From contig DHAA01000043.1 in assembly GCA_002397275.1 (NCBI GenBank), positions 1-17,994 of the forward strand: a DNA stretch of 17,994 nt, read 5' to 3'. Shown here piece after piece: positions 1 to 8,456 of the stretch. Below the pieces are notes generated by a model that was given only the letters and a program-made list of their open reading frames with translations, searched no databases and had not been told where the DNA came from. Position numbers and translations under genes: made by a program. Source of the DNA: Thermacetogenium sp. UBA4966. GTDB taxonomy: Bacteria; Bacillota; DSM-12270; Thermacetogeniales; Thermacetogeniaceae. How positions within the stretch are numbered: position 1 is the stretch's first letter; every line of letters starts with the position of its first letter.

Positions 1-77
1 GCGGTAGTTGAAAAAAGTTGTCCGGTCAGGCAGCGGCGACGATGGCAATAGCAATATGCATTTTGCGCGCATGGCGC

Positions 78-1466
78 TTAAACGGCGCGCTTGGCAATTT
101 CACGCCCGACGACGACCCCACTCAGAGAAGCCTGCGCCAGGCCGCGGGTGATGCCGGCGCCGTCTCCGGCCACAAATAAGTTGCGGCGCCTGGTCTCCAG
201 GGCGCGGGACACATCCAAACGGGATGAATAAAATTTCACCTCAACGCCGTAGAGCAGCGTATGGGGGGAGTAAACACCCGGCGCCACCTGATCCAGGGCT
301 TTCAGCATCTCCAGGATGGCCAGGAAGTGGCGGTAGGGAAACACCAGTGAGAGATCTCCAGGTATCGCCTCTTGGAGCGTGGGTATGACCATCCCTTTGT
401 CGATACGCTCCGCTGTTGAGCGGCGGCCCTTCATCAAATCGCCCAGCCGCTGCACCATCACTCCGCCCGCCAGCATATTGGCCAGGCTGGCCACATATTT
501 TCCGTAAGCGATGGGCTGTTTAAAGGGCTCTGTGAAGGTTTTGCTGACGAGCAGGGCAAAGTTGGTGTTTTCGGTTCTGTAATCCGCGTGTGTATGCCCA
601 TTGACCGTAACCAGGCCGTCTGTATTCTCCATGACCACTTCGCCATAGGGGTTCATGCAAAAGGTACGCACCCGGTCCTCAAAGGTGGGAGAGGTGAAGA
701 TGAATTTTCCCTCGTAGGTCAGATCGGTAATCTTTTCCATGACCACTGCCGGCAGTTCCACTCTGAGGCCGATATCCACCGGATTGATAGCCATTTCCAG
801 CCCTAGGCGCTCTGCCTCCTTCCCCAGCCACTCGGATCCATAGCGGCCGGGGGCGCAGACCACGTAATCTGCCGCCAGCTCTTCCCCATCCGCGGCGAGT
901 ACTCCCTGTACAGCCCCGCCGTTAATTATGATGGCGCCGACAGCGGTATCGGTTTTGATCTCTACACCCCGCTCTACAAGATAATTCTGCATCTGCTGCA
1001 AAACATCCTGGGTGCGCCCGGTGCCTAGGTGCCTGATCGGCGCTTGGACAAGGCGCATTCCGGCGAGAGCGGCCTTCTTCTGCAGCATGTCGATCCCATC
1101 CGGATTCGCTAAGCCGTAAAGCTGCTCCGGCGCTCCAAACTCCAAATAGACCTTATGCACATAATCGATGCCTTCCTGGAAATCGCTCTTGCTCAGGTAA
1201 GAGCCGAGCATCCCTCCCACCTCTGTGGAATAGGCCAGCTTTCCGTCGCTGAATGCCCCGGCGCCCCCCCACCCGGAAACAACGGCGCAGGAGGCGCAGC
1301 CGAAACAAGGGGCCTTCTTCTCCCGGGATGGACAGGCCCTGTCCCGCAGATCGCGCCCTTTTTCCAATATCAATATCTTTATATCTTTTTTCAGTCTCGC
1401 CAACTCCAAAGCGCAGAAGATTCCTGCAGGCCCGGCGCCAACGATGATGCAGTCGTACTTCTTCAT
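78..1466 (-). CDS. FAD-dependent dehydrogenase (COG2509-like NAD(P)/FAD oxidoreductase)
   Basis: A 462-residue flavoprotein. The N-terminus has a dinucleotide-binding Rossmann motif (GAGPAGIFCALELAR, about residues 10-24). It is followed by a cysteine-rich stretch (CPSREKKAPCFGCASC) and GWGGAGAFSDGKL, which together mark the family of uncharacterised FAD-dependent dehydrogenases rather than thioredoxin reductase or glucose-inhibited division proteins. The C-terminal FAD motif is GDGAGITRGLAQAS (about 437-450). It is probably a soluble cytoplasmic redox enzyme; substrate and electron partner are unknown. The ATG start is supported by GGGAGGA seven bases upstream. It has the same direction as dnaB but is separated from it by 188 bases and may have its own promoter. 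Family assignment is firm; the physiological role is not known. Confidence 0.85.
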   Translation of the reverse strand: MKKYDCIIVGAGPAGIFCALELARLKKDIKILILEKGRDLRDRACPSREKKAPCFGCASCAVVSGWGGAGAFSDGKLAYSTEVGGMLGSYLSKSDFQEGIDYVHKVYLEFGAPEQLYGLANPDGIDMLQKKAALAGMRLVQAPIRHLGTGRTQDVLQQMQNYLVERGVEIKTDTAVGAIIINGGAVQGVLAADGEELAADYVVCAPGRYGSEWLGKEAERLGLEMAINPVDIGLRVELPAVVMEKITDLTYEGKFIFTSPTFEDRVRTFCMNPYGEVVMENTDGLVTVNGHTHADYRTENTNFALLVSKTFTEPFKQPIAYGKYVASLANMLAGGVMVQRLGDLMKGRRSTAERIDKGMVIPTLQEAIPGDLSLVFPYRHFLAILEMLKALDQVAPGVYSPHTLLYGVEVKFYSSRLDVSRALETRRRNLFVAGDGAGITRGLAQASLSGVVVGREIAKRAV

Positions 1467-1528
1467 AATCGTCCTCCCGATCGGGTACTGAACTCTGCTT
1501 GAACATTATTCTCATGGCGCTTTTTCTT

Positions 1529-1558
1529 ATCATAGCGGATATTCATGACATCCTGCAA
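1529..1558 (-). promoter_or_regulatory. Possible promoter for the FAD-dehydrogenase gene
   Basis: On the minus strand, TATGAT (1529-1534) lies 18 bases after TTGCAG (1553-1558), upstream of the flavoprotein gene. The -10 box is good and the -35 box is weak (three of six consensus bases). The rest of the gap between dnaB and this gene (1467-1654) shows AT-rich palindromes such as TTTTTCTAGAAAAA but no convincing GC hairpin plus T-run terminator behind dnaB. Confidence 0.3.
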
Positions 1559-1654
1559 TCTACCCATTAGGTTTTTCTAGAAAAATGCTCTCGTCCCCTT
1601 CTTTTAACGTTGAGTTTGCGTCTATTTTAAATAGGTACGCTGAAGGGTGTTCTT

Positions 1655-2998
1655 CTACTCCTCCGGGGGTTCTCTTTTCTCCAGGTTGACGAATTTGGTA
1701 AATTCCTTGAGGAAGGCCAACTGAAGTGTCCCTGTGGGGCCGTTGCGCTGTTTGGCAATAATAATATCCGCTACTCCTTTTTCTTCGGAATCTTCATTAT
1801 AGTATTCGTCGCGATAGATGAACATCACGACATCGGAATCCTGCTCCAGGCTGCCGCTCTCCCGCAGATCGGAGAGCATCGGCCTGCGGTCCCCTCCCCG
1901 CTGCTCCACCGCACGGCTGAGCTGAGAAAGAGCGAGTACCGGGATATCCAGTTCCCGGGCCAGGGACTTGAGGTAGCGGGAGATCTCGGAGATCTCCTGG
2001 ACGCGGTTTTCCGAGCGCCTGCCGCTCTGCATCAGCTGCAGGTAATCGATCATCAGCATGCCGATGCCGTGTTCCAGCTTGAGGCGGCGCGCCTTGCTGC
2101 GCAGTTCCAGCAGGGTGATCGCCGGGGTGTCGTCGACGAAGATAGGCGCCTCGGAGAGCCTTGTAGCCGCCTTTAGCAGGCGCGGCCAGTCATCCTCCAC
2201 CAGATATCCGGTGCGCAGCCGCTGCTGATCGACCAGGGATTCGGCGGAGAGGAACCTTTGGGCAACCTGGTCCCCCGACATTTCCAAACTGAAAACAGCC
2301 ACCGGGATCTGATGCTTCACCGCCATATACTGGACGATGTTGAGACCCAAAGCCGTTTTGCCCATCGATGGCCTGGCGGCCAGCAGAATGAGGTCGCTGG
2401 GCTGAAACCCGGAGGTATAGGTATCCAGGTCGCTGAACCCGGTGGGAAGTCCGGTAACGCTCCCCTTTTTCTGGGAGAGCACTTCGATCTTTTCCAGTGT
2501 CTCTACCAGTAGTTCGCGGATAGAGCGATAGCTCCTGCTGATGCGCTTCTGGCTCAAGCCCATGATCATGCGCTCCGCGTCATTGAGCAGGGCCTCGCAC
2601 TCCACCGCTTCGTCGTAGCCGCGGGCCGCCAGCTGTGTGCAGGAGTTGATCAGGCTGCGCAGCAGGCCCTTTTCGGCCACTATACCCGCATAATAACCGA
2701 CGTTAACCGCGGTAGGAACAGATCCGGCCAGTTCAGCCAGATAAACCGGCCCCCCAACCCTATCCAGTGTCTCGCGACGCTGCAGCTCCTCTGTGACGGT
2801 CAACAGGTCGATGGGGCGGCCGGATTCAGCCATTTCTTTGAGTGTAAGGTAGATCTCGCGGTGCCCTTCCCCATAAAAGCTTTCCGGCCATAAAACTTCC
2901 GAGACCACCGCGAAACTGTCCGGCGCCAGGAGCAGCGCTCCCAGAACCGCCTGCTCTGCCTCGAGGTTATGGGGAGGGGTACGATCACTAAATTCCAT
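1655..2998 (-). CDS. dnaB: Replicative DNA helicase DnaB
   Basis: A 447-residue hexameric replicative helicase that unwinds DNA ahead of the replisome and binds primase and the loader. The N-terminal primase-interaction domain (about residues 8-110) opens with PPHNLEAEQAVLGALL, the standard DnaB signature. The RecA-like motor (about 175-440) has Walker A ARPSMGKTALG with the lysine at about 214, Walker B MLMIDYLQLM, and the region SDLRESGSLEQDSDVVMFIYRDEYY with the conserved glutamate and arginine positions. Length is normal and no intein is present. Its ATG overlaps the lonC stop by one base (TGATG), so translation is probably coupled. The order rplI-lonC-dnaB is known from clostridia. Confidence 0.97.
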   Translation of the reverse strand: MEFSDRTPPHNLEAEQAVLGALLLAPDSFAVVSEVLWPESFYGEGHREIYLTLKEMAESGRPIDLLTVTEELQRRETLDRVGGPVYLAELAGSVPTAVNVGYYAGIVAEKGLLRSLINSCTQLAARGYDEAVECEALLNDAERMIMGLSQKRISRSYRSIRELLVETLEKIEVLSQKKGSVTGLPTGFSDLDTYTSGFQPSDLILLAARPSMGKTALGLNIVQYMAVKHQIPVAVFSLEMSGDQVAQRFLSAESLVDQQRLRTGYLVEDDWPRLLKAATRLSEAPIFVDDTPAITLLELRSKARRLKLEHGIGMLMIDYLQLMQSGRRSENRVQEISEISRYLKSLARELDIPVLALSQLSRAVEQRGGDRRPMLSDLRESGSLEQDSDVVMFIYRDEYYNEDSEEKGVADIIIAKQRNGPTGTLQLAFLKEFTKFVNLEKREPPEE

Positions 2999-4947
2999 CA
3001 GTTTTCGCCGGCCGCGCTGTCGGAAAAGAGAATATGGGTAAAGGCCTCGCTGATCTTATCGATGCTGACCACCGCAACCCCCCACATCTCTGCGGACAGT
3101 TCCCGTATGTTCTCCTGGGGAACGAGCACTTTTTTGATCCCCACCTGGCGGGCGCCGTAGATCTTTTCGATAACCCCGCCGACGCCGCGCACCCGCCCCT
3201 GAATGGAAAGCTCCCCTGTGACCGCCACGTCCTGGCGCAGGAGGATCCCCTCCAGGGCGCTGTAGACGGCGAGGAAAATCGCCGCCCCCGCGGAGGGGCC
3301 CTCTACCATTCCCCCGCCGACGATGTTGACATGGATATCAAAGTCCGCGGCATCCTTGCCGGTAATGCTTCTGTAAACGGCAAGGGCATTAAAAACCGAA
3401 TCCTTGACCATAGCGCCGGCGGCATCGTTGAAGCGGACGGTTCCCCGCTGTGATTTTTTAGCCGGAAAGGCGATGGCCTCGATCTCGATGATCGTCCCCA
3501 GAAAACCGGCGACCGCCAGGCCGAAGACGCGGCCTATCTCGCCTCGCGGCTCCGCATGTGTCGTCACATACGGGGTCAGCCTGCTCACCTGAAGGACTTG
3601 CTGCAGGTCTTCAAAGGTGATCTTGATATTCTTCATCCCTCTTGATTTTTGCCGGCGATAGTAGGCGGCCGAGTAGGCATCCACCAGGATATTGGTGGCT
3701 TTGCGCGCCTCCACGGTGTATTCGCTGATCGTCTCGACAAGGCCGCTGCTCAGGGAAACCCCCAGCTTGCGCGCCGCCTGACGCAGGACCTTTTGGATAT
3801 CCAGAGGGGTCAGGCAGTCGAAGAAAATCTCCGCGCACCGGGAACGGAAGGCGGGATTGATCTCCCGCGGGTCCCGGGTGGTCGCTCCGATCAGGATAAA
3901 GTCCGCAGGGGCTCCCTCGTCAAAAAGCTTTTTGATATATTCCGGTATCGAGGGGTCGCCGGGATCGTAATATGAGGACTCAAAGAATACCTTCTTGTCC
4001 TCCAGCACCTTGAGCAGTTTATTTTGCAGAATGGGATCCACATCCCCGATCTCATCGATGAACAAGACCCCCCCATGGGCCTCGGTCACCAGGCCGACCT
4101 TCGGTTCGGGAACTCCGCTTTCCGCCAGATCCCGCCGGGCGCCCTGGTAAATAGGGTCGTGCACCGAACCGGTGAGAGGGTTGGTAATATCCCTGGGATC
4201 CCAGCGCAGCGTGGCGCCGTCCACCTCGATGAAGGGGGCGTTATCCTGAAAGATGCTGCCTGTCATCTCCTTAACATGCTGTAAAGCGATACGCGCCGCG
4301 GAGGTCTTGCCCACGCCGGGCGGCCCGTAAAGCAGTATATGCTGCGGATAAGGAGCGGCCAGCTTGGCTATCAACGCCCTCAAAGGCCGTTCCTGGCCGA
4401 TGATCTCGGTCACCGACTGCGGACGGAGGATTTCGTTTACCGAGGCGTTGAGGTGCACCTGTTTCATTTTTTCGAAAATTGCCAGTTTTTTGAGGGTCGC
4501 CGCGTTCTCAGCGGCGCCTTTCTCTTTAAGCAGCTGCGCCTTCATATCATTCAGATACTGCGTCTGGCGCTCCTGTACCTTTTCGGTAATCTTTCTTTCC
4601 AGGTCCTCTTCTACCAGACGCCGCGCCACAACCTGAGCCAGGGCGTCCTCAAGGTCATCCAGGATCTGCGGGATCTCTTGAAGCCGCGGCGGCTTTTCCA
4701 GGGTGGGATCCCCTTGAATCAACTTCTGCAGGGCCAGAACCCGCTCCCCAAGCCTGTTGGAGCGTATCTGCCTGAGGACTCCGAGTTTGCTCGCCCGCAG
4801 CACCATTTTTTCAGAACCGTATATTTCACCGAACACCTGATAAAGAGCGGCAATTCGGCTTTTGATCTCGTTTCTCTTGATCTCTCTGTCGTTAACGTTC
4901 AGCGATTCCCGATCATTCTTGCATTCATTCTTGCATTCCCCGGCCAT
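2998..4947 (-). CDS. lonC: ATP-dependent Lon-family protease, LonC type
   Basis: A 649-residue AAA+ serine protease. The first 170 or so residues are charged and coiled-coil-like and lack the LAN domain of classical Lon. The AAA+ module (about 190-430) has Walker A YGPPGVGKTSAA (Lys about 214), Walker B GGVLFIDEIGD and an arginine-finger region (NPAFRSRCAEIFF). The C-terminal protease domain has the nucleophile in GPSAG (Ser552) and the catalytic lysine 43 residues later in GGVIEKIYGA (Lys595), the spacing of the Lon Ser-Lys dyad. Gene position between rplI and dnaB fits the LonC subfamily of spore-forming clostridia rather than LonB. The ATG follows GAGGAGA. Likely role is protein quality control, possibly in stress or sporulation (inference). 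Confidence 0.93.
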   Translation of the reverse strand: MAGECKNECKNDRESLNVNDREIKRNEIKSRIAALYQVFGEIYGSEKMVLRASKLGVLRQIRSNRLGERVLALQKLIQGDPTLEKPPRLQEIPQILDDLEDALAQVVARRLVEEDLERKITEKVQERQTQYLNDMKAQLLKEKGAAENAATLKKLAIFEKMKQVHLNASVNEILRPQSVTEIIGQERPLRALIAKLAAPYPQHILLYGPPGVGKTSAARIALQHVKEMTGSIFQDNAPFIEVDGATLRWDPRDITNPLTGSVHDPIYQGARRDLAESGVPEPKVGLVTEAHGGVLFIDEIGDVDPILQNKLLKVLEDKKVFFESSYYDPGDPSIPEYIKKLFDEGAPADFILIGATTRDPREINPAFRSRCAEIFFDCLTPLDIQKVLRQAARKLGVSLSSGLVETISEYTVEARKATNILVDAYSAAYYRRQKSRGMKNIKITFEDLQQVLQVSRLTPYVTTHAEPRGEIGRVFGLAVAGFLGTIIEIEAIAFPAKKSQRGTVRFNDAAGAMVKDSVFNALAVYRSITGKDAADFDIHVNIVGGGMVEGPSAGAAIFLAVYSALEGILLRQDVAVTGELSIQGRVRGVGGVIEKIYGARQVGIKKVLVPQENIRELSAEMWGVAVVSIDKISEAFTHILFSDSAAGEN

Positions 4948-4993
4948 TTGGCATCTCCTCTCACGACCTGATCTTTTCTGTCAACGTTTGCCG

Positions 4994-5440
4994 TCAACTG
5001 GTTTCTACATTTACTGTGATCTCCGCCTGCACACCCGGGTACAGGCGAATCAGGACCGGGTAGCGTCCTGGTTTCTTGATCGGTTCCGCAAGCTCAATCT
5101 TGCGCCGGTTTATTTTCAGAGCCAGGGTGCGCTCCAACTCCGCGGCCACATCCCGGCTGGTAACCGCCCCATAAAGCTTTCCTCCCTCTCCTGCCTTGGC
5201 TTTGACGGTTACGGTCATATCCTGCAGGCGGGCCGCCAGCTCCTGGGCGTTTTGCTCCTGGCGGGCGTCTTTTTTGGCGCGGCTGTCCCGCACGAAGGAC
5301 ACGTTTTTTAAGACCCCTTTGGAGCCGGGTATGGCCAAGCCGTTGGGGATCAAGTAGTTGCGGGCGTATCCCTCGGCAACGTCGACGATATCCCCCTTCG
5401 ACCCTAGTTTCTTTACATCTGCACGCAGAACAACTTTCAC
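4994..5440 (-). CDS. rplI: 50S ribosomal protein L9
   Basis: A 148-residue protein of normal length that binds 23S rRNA near the L1 stalk base. The N-terminal domain MKVVLRADVKKLGSKGDIVD then EGYARNYLIPNGLA is the diagnostic L9 signature. A long charged connecting helix follows (RDSRAKKDARQEQNAQELAA), then the C-terminal domain with GKLYGAVTSRDVA. The start codon is GTG at 5438-5440, supported by GGAGGAGG nine bases upstream, and overlaps the gdpP stop as GTGA, which suggests coupled translation with gdpP. Confidence 0.97.
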   Translation of the reverse strand: MKVVLRADVKKLGSKGDIVDVAEGYARNYLIPNGLAIPGSKGVLKNVSFVRDSRAKKDARQEQNAQELAARLQDMTVTVKAKAGEGGKLYGAVTSRDVAAELERTLALKINRRKIELAEPIKKPGRYPVLIRLYPGVQAEITVNVETS

Positions 5441-7149
5441 TTCAATTCCTCCTCCTGCTCCTCCGACAATATCTCCAGCAACCGGGAACGGGCCTCTTCC
5501 ATAGTAACCCCCGCTAATTGGACGGCGGCGACGGAAAAGTGTCCCCCTCCCCCCATCTTCTCCATGATGCGGTGAACATTAACAACCCCGGCGGAACGGG
5601 CGCTCGCCCCGACCCCTCCCTCAAAGGGATAAAAGGCAAAGGAAGCGGCAACTCCTGCAATCTCCAGCATTGTATCCGCCGCCCGGGAGGCGGCTACACG
5701 GGCGTCATCCATCGCTTGATCATACCCTGCCACCGCGAACCTGTCAAAAACCAATTCTATACTTTGCAGGATGCGCGCCCTGTAGAGCATGACCGGCAAA
5801 CTGTCGGTAAACAGCTCCCGGATCAGCAATTGATCCGCTCCGGCATCCCTCAGCTGGGCCGCGGTGCGAAAGGTGCGGGCGCTCGTGGAAAAGGTAAACC
5901 TCTTGGTATCGACGATCAAACCGATCATCAGGGCTGTGGCCGCCAGCGGTGAAAAGCGGATATCTTCCGGGAAATAATGCGATAATTCCGTCACCAACTC
6001 GCTCGTGGAGGAGGCGCCGGGGATGATATAGGAAAGATTGCAGCGCTCCAGGAACTGCTCCCCGCGCCTGTGGTGGTCGAGCACCGCGATATAGCCGGCG
6101 CGGCTTAAAAGCGTAGGGTCAGGAACCATCTGCGGCCTGTGTACGTCGACAAGCAGCAGCAGTGTCTGCGAGGAAACTTCCATTGTCAGAGCGCCTTTTT
6201 CACAGAGCAGCCCGGGATGGCGCTCATCGATGAGGTCGGCCAGCTTATTGACCGCTCCCCCGGGACGATCTATCAGAATCCAGGCTTTTTTGCCGTGCCG
6301 GCGTACAATTTCCGCACACCCCAAAGCCGCCCCTAAAACATCGAAATCCATCCGGGAATGCCCCATAATAACCACATTTTTTGCATGCCGGATCAGCCCG
6401 GCGAGCTCCACCGCGGTAACCCGGACGCGTACCTTGCTGCGTTTGCCCACAGCTTCGGTGCGCCCCCCATAAAACCAGGTGTGTTCCGGGCTTTTAACAA
6501 CAGCTTGGTCGCCTCCCCTCTCCAGGCTGAGTTCCAGCGCCTGCCGGGCAAGCCGGCCGAGCTCCGCGGGGACTCCCTTCGCCCCTTTAGCGGCGCCGAT
6601 GCTCAGGGTCACCGGTATGTGATTGCCTACTTTGACCTGGCGAATGCCGTCGAGAACAGAAAAGTCTTTGCTTTCCAGTTCTTCCAGCTCTGTTGTGGGG
6701 AGAAGAACAGTGTAACGATCTCTGCCGTCCTTATGCAGATAGGCCTTGCATTCCTCTGCCCATTCCCGCAGAAACTTGTCTGCCGCGGCAACCAGCAGCG
6801 GGCGCTGCTCATCTGTCAATTCCTGAAAAACCTCGTCATAATCATCCACCTGCAGAAATAAGAGAGCGAAATCAGACGCGGGCGTCTCTTCAGGGGATGG
6901 AGGCCGCTCGCTTTCCACAGAGAGAAGCTCTTCTCTGATTTCCCGTTCCAGGGCGGATTGTTCCTGCTTATCCATGTAGGAAAAGGCGTACAGCCCTGCC
7001 AGTGTTGTAAAAAAACCGAAAATACCCAGTATGGTATTGTATTTGGCCAGAGCCAGGCAGGTCAAGGCAAGCAGCACACCCAGTCCGATGAAGAACTTGC
7101 GCTTGTAATTTCGGTAAAAATTAACGTCCACCACGATCCCCGCCTTCAT
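5437..7149 (-). CDS. gdpP: Cyclic-di-AMP phosphodiesterase GdpP (DHH/DHHA1), apparently PAS-less
   Basis: A 570-residue membrane-bound phosphodiesterase that converts c-di-AMP to pApA. Two membrane helices lie at about residues 17-58. A degenerate GGDEF domain (about 90-215) starts with FALLFLQVDDYDEV, typical of GdpP and without a cyclase signature. The DHH domain carries GHSRMDFD (His264, Asp268, Asp270), a VDVHRP stretch and DHH at 358-360. The DHHA1 end has GGGGHFS. Only about 35 residues separate the second helix from the GGDEF domain, too few for the PAS domain of the 650-660-residue B. subtilis-type protein. The ATG start has a weak ribosome binding site. The rpsF-rpsR terminator lies upstream, so gdpP probably heads the gdpP-rplI-lonC-dnaB unit. 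Confidence 0.93.
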   Translation of the reverse strand: MKAGIVVDVNFYRNYKRKFFIGLGVLLALTCLALAKYNTILGIFGFFTTLAGLYAFSYMDKQEQSALEREIREELLSVESERPPSPEETPASDFALLFLQVDDYDEVFQELTDEQRPLLVAAADKFLREWAEECKAYLHKDGRDRYTVLLPTTELEELESKDFSVLDGIRQVKVGNHIPVTLSIGAAKGAKGVPAELGRLARQALELSLERGGDQAVVKSPEHTWFYGGRTEAVGKRSKVRVRVTAVELAGLIRHAKNVVIMGHSRMDFDVLGAALGCAEIVRRHGKKAWILIDRPGGAVNKLADLIDERHPGLLCEKGALTMEVSSQTLLLLVDVHRPQMVPDPTLLSRAGYIAVLDHHRRGEQFLERCNLSYIIPGASSTSELVTELSHYFPEDIRFSPLAATALMIGLIVDTKRFTFSTSARTFRTAAQLRDAGADQLLIRELFTDSLPVMLYRARILQSIELVFDRFAVAGYDQAMDDARVAASRAADTMLEIAGVAASFAFYPFEGGVGASARSAGVVNVHRIMEKMGGGGHFSVAAVQLAGVTMEEARSRLLEILSEEQEEELK

Positions 7150-7250
7150 TTTTGCTTTACTTTCGGCATCTTGAGGCCTGATTCCTGCACAAAGTAAAAC
7201 TCTTTCTTAGTATTTTGATTCCGCATTATGGATAATATTCCGAATAAGAA

Positions 7251-7271
7251 AAGGGAGCCCTCAGCTCCCTT
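7251..7271 (-). terminator. Hairpin terminator after rpsR, possibly bidirectional
   Basis: A perfect 8-bp stem AAGGGAGC/GCTCCCTT closes a 5-base loop, 36 bases past the rpsR stop. On the minus strand it is followed by a broken T tract (TTCTTATTC); on the plus strand by TGTTTTA. It separates the rpsF-ssb-rpsR unit from gdpP. Confidence 0.6.
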
Positions 7272-7307
7272 GTTTTAATATTGCCTTTCTGCAGCCGAAC
7301 AATTACA

Positions 7308-7535
7308 TTAATCCAAAGTAAACGGTAGCAGAGCCACATTACGCGCCTGCTTGACGGCTCTGGTCAACATGCGCTGATGGAAGGCGCAGTTTCCGGTAAT
7401 TCGCCGCGGCAGGATCTTCCCCCGCTCGCTGATATATTTTCGGAGTTTATGACCATCTTTATAATCAATGTGAGTCGTATGCTCGACACAAAAACTGCAG
7501 ACTTTTTTTCTTTTTTTCCCGCGTTCGCGCCTCAA
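7308..7535 (-). CDS. rpsR: 30S ribosomal protein S18 (zinc-ligand type)
   Basis: A 75-residue small-subunit protein that pairs with S6 on the 16S rRNA platform. The core IDYKDGHKLRKYISERGKILPRR is diagnostic. It keeps four potential zinc ligands, Cys13-x2-Cys16 and Cys50-x2-His53, so it is the cysteine-containing (C+) form. The start codon is TTG (7533-7535), chosen because AGGAGGTG sits a few bases upstream and the following residues MRRERGKK match normal S18 starts. It is last in rpsF-ssb-rpsR and 21 bases after ssb. Confidence 0.96.
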   Translation of the reverse strand: MRRERGKKRKKVCSFCVEHTTHIDYKDGHKLRKYISERGKILPRRITGNCAFHQRMLTRAVKQARNVALLPFTLD

Positions 7536-7556
7536 AATAACACCTCCTGGCAGAAC

Positions 7557-8018
7557 TTAGAATGGCGGATCCTCCGGGTTGAATTCGTCAGCCCCAAAGG
7601 GGTTTTCAGGAAATCCTGGTTCTGGTTCCTGGGGTCCCGAGCCTGCTCCCGGTCCTGCTCCCGGGCCTGCCGGCGGGTTTGCTGCCGCTCCTTCTCGGGA
7701 GCGCTCCAAAAAGCGGACCGTATCGGCTACGATCTCTGAGGCTGTACGGTTTTGCCCGTCAGCGGCCTGATAGTTGCGTACCTGCAGCCGTCCCTCTACT
7801 GCAATCAGCCGCCCTTTCCCCATATAGTTGGCACAGGTCTCCGCCAGCTTCCTCCAAGCAACAATCCTGATAAAATCCGTATCGCGTTCACCCTGAGCGT
7901 TCAGGTATGGACGATCCACAGCTATGGTAAAGTTGGCCACAGCCGTCCCGGTACTGGTGAACCTCAGTTCAGGTTCCCGGGTACTACGACCAATCAAGAT
8001 TACCCGGTTAAGAAACAA
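7557..8018 (-). CDS. ssb: Single-stranded DNA-binding protein
   Basis: A 153-residue SSB that coats single-stranded DNA in replication and repair. The OB fold (about residues 1-105) starts MFLNRVILIGRSTREPELR and has the DFIRIVAWRKLAETCANYMGKG core. A glycine/proline/alanine-rich linker follows (about 113-135), and the tail ends DPPF, the acidic-hydrophobic tip that binds partner proteins. The start is TTG (8016-8018) after GGGGAGGA. Position between rpsF and rpsR is the usual bacterial arrangement. Confidence 0.96.
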   Translation of the reverse strand: MFLNRVILIGRSTREPELRFTSTGTAVANFTIAVDRPYLNAQGERDTDFIRIVAWRKLAETCANYMGKGRLIAVEGRLQVRNYQAADGQNRTASEIVADTVRFLERSREGAAANPPAGPGAGPGAGSGPQEPEPGFPENPFGADEFNPEDPPF

Positions 8019-8044
8019 GGTTTTCTCCTCCCCTTTGTCTTACT

Positions 8045-8335
8045 CTACACGGCATCACGCCGGATCACGATATGACGCAGCACCCCATCGCTGAGACGCA
8101 TCACCCGGTCCAGCTCTTTGGCTGTATCCGGCTCTCCCTGGAATAGAACCAGGGTATAGTAACCCTCGCGATAGTCTTTGATTTCGTAGGCCAAACGCTT
8201 TTTCCCCCAGCGGTTGACCTGCTCCACAGCGCCTTCGTTCTGCTGAATCAATTCGGTCAGCTTATCGATAGCCGCGGTGGTCGTCTCCTCATCCAGATCC
8301 GGTTTTAGGACAAAGAGGGTCTCGTATGATCGCAA
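8045..8335 (-). CDS. rpsF: 30S ribosomal protein S6
   Basis: A 96-residue S6 that forms a dimer with S18 on the small subunit. MRSYETLFVLKPDLDEE, then VNRWGKKRLAYEIKDYREGYY, and the end LRHIVIRRDAV cover the whole family. The longest open frame runs 28 codons further upstream (to 8419), but that part would lie in the promoter and leader. The TTG at 8333-8335 is preceded by GGGAGGT at good spacing and gives the usual family length, so it is taken as the start. First gene of rpsF-ssb-rpsR. Confidence 0.96.
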   Translation of the reverse strand: MRSYETLFVLKPDLDEETTTAAIDKLTELIQQNEGAVEQVNRWGKKRLAYEIKDYREGYYTLVLFQGEPDTAKELDRVMRLSDGVLRHIVIRRDAV

Positions 8336-8345
8336 ATTTTCCACC

Positions 8346-8380
8346 TCCCTTCGGACTAGCGGCCCCCGTAGGGGCAGGGA
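8346..8380 (-). promoter_or_regulatory. S6:S18-type ribosomal leader element of rpsF
   Basis: In the short leader of rpsF, UCCCU (8376-8380) can pair with AGGGA (8346-8350), enclosing an inner stem CCCC/GGGG (8371-8374 with 8364-8367) and a large 3' bulge that contains CCG (8360-8362). The outer stem takes up part of the rpsF ribosome binding site. A CCG-containing bulged hairpin that mimics the 16S rRNA site is the known element bound by the S6:S18 complex for feedback repression. Assignment is by layout, not by covariance. Confidence 0.6.
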
Positions 8381-8390
8381 CATCTTATAA

Positions 8391-8419
8391 ATTATACCAT
8401 CGGCAAACCCTGAAAACAA
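8391..8419 (-). promoter_or_regulatory. Promoter of the rpsF-ssb-rpsR operon
   Basis: On the minus strand a perfect TATAAT (8391-8396) lies exactly 17 bases after TTGTTT (8414-8419). Transcription would start near 8384, giving a leader of about 50 bases that holds the predicted S6:S18 element. Confidence 0.75.
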
Positions 8420-8456
8420 GCGACGATTTGGCTTCTCACTGGAACCCAGCCGGGCC

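Noticed and set aside
1566..1592. TTTTTCTAGAAAAA palindrome as a dnaB terminator
   Set aside because: The stem is AT-only and is not followed by a T tract after a GC stem; it does not qualify as an intrinsic terminator.
4339..4971. 210-codon plus-strand frame opposite lonC, and other long antisense frames
   Set aside because: Each lies fully opposite a gene with clear domains, lacks a ribosome binding site and shows no recognisable protein features.
8336..8419. N-terminal extension of S6 (28 extra codons)
   Set aside because: It runs through the promoter and hairpin leader, has no ribosome binding site, and would make S6 longer than the family.
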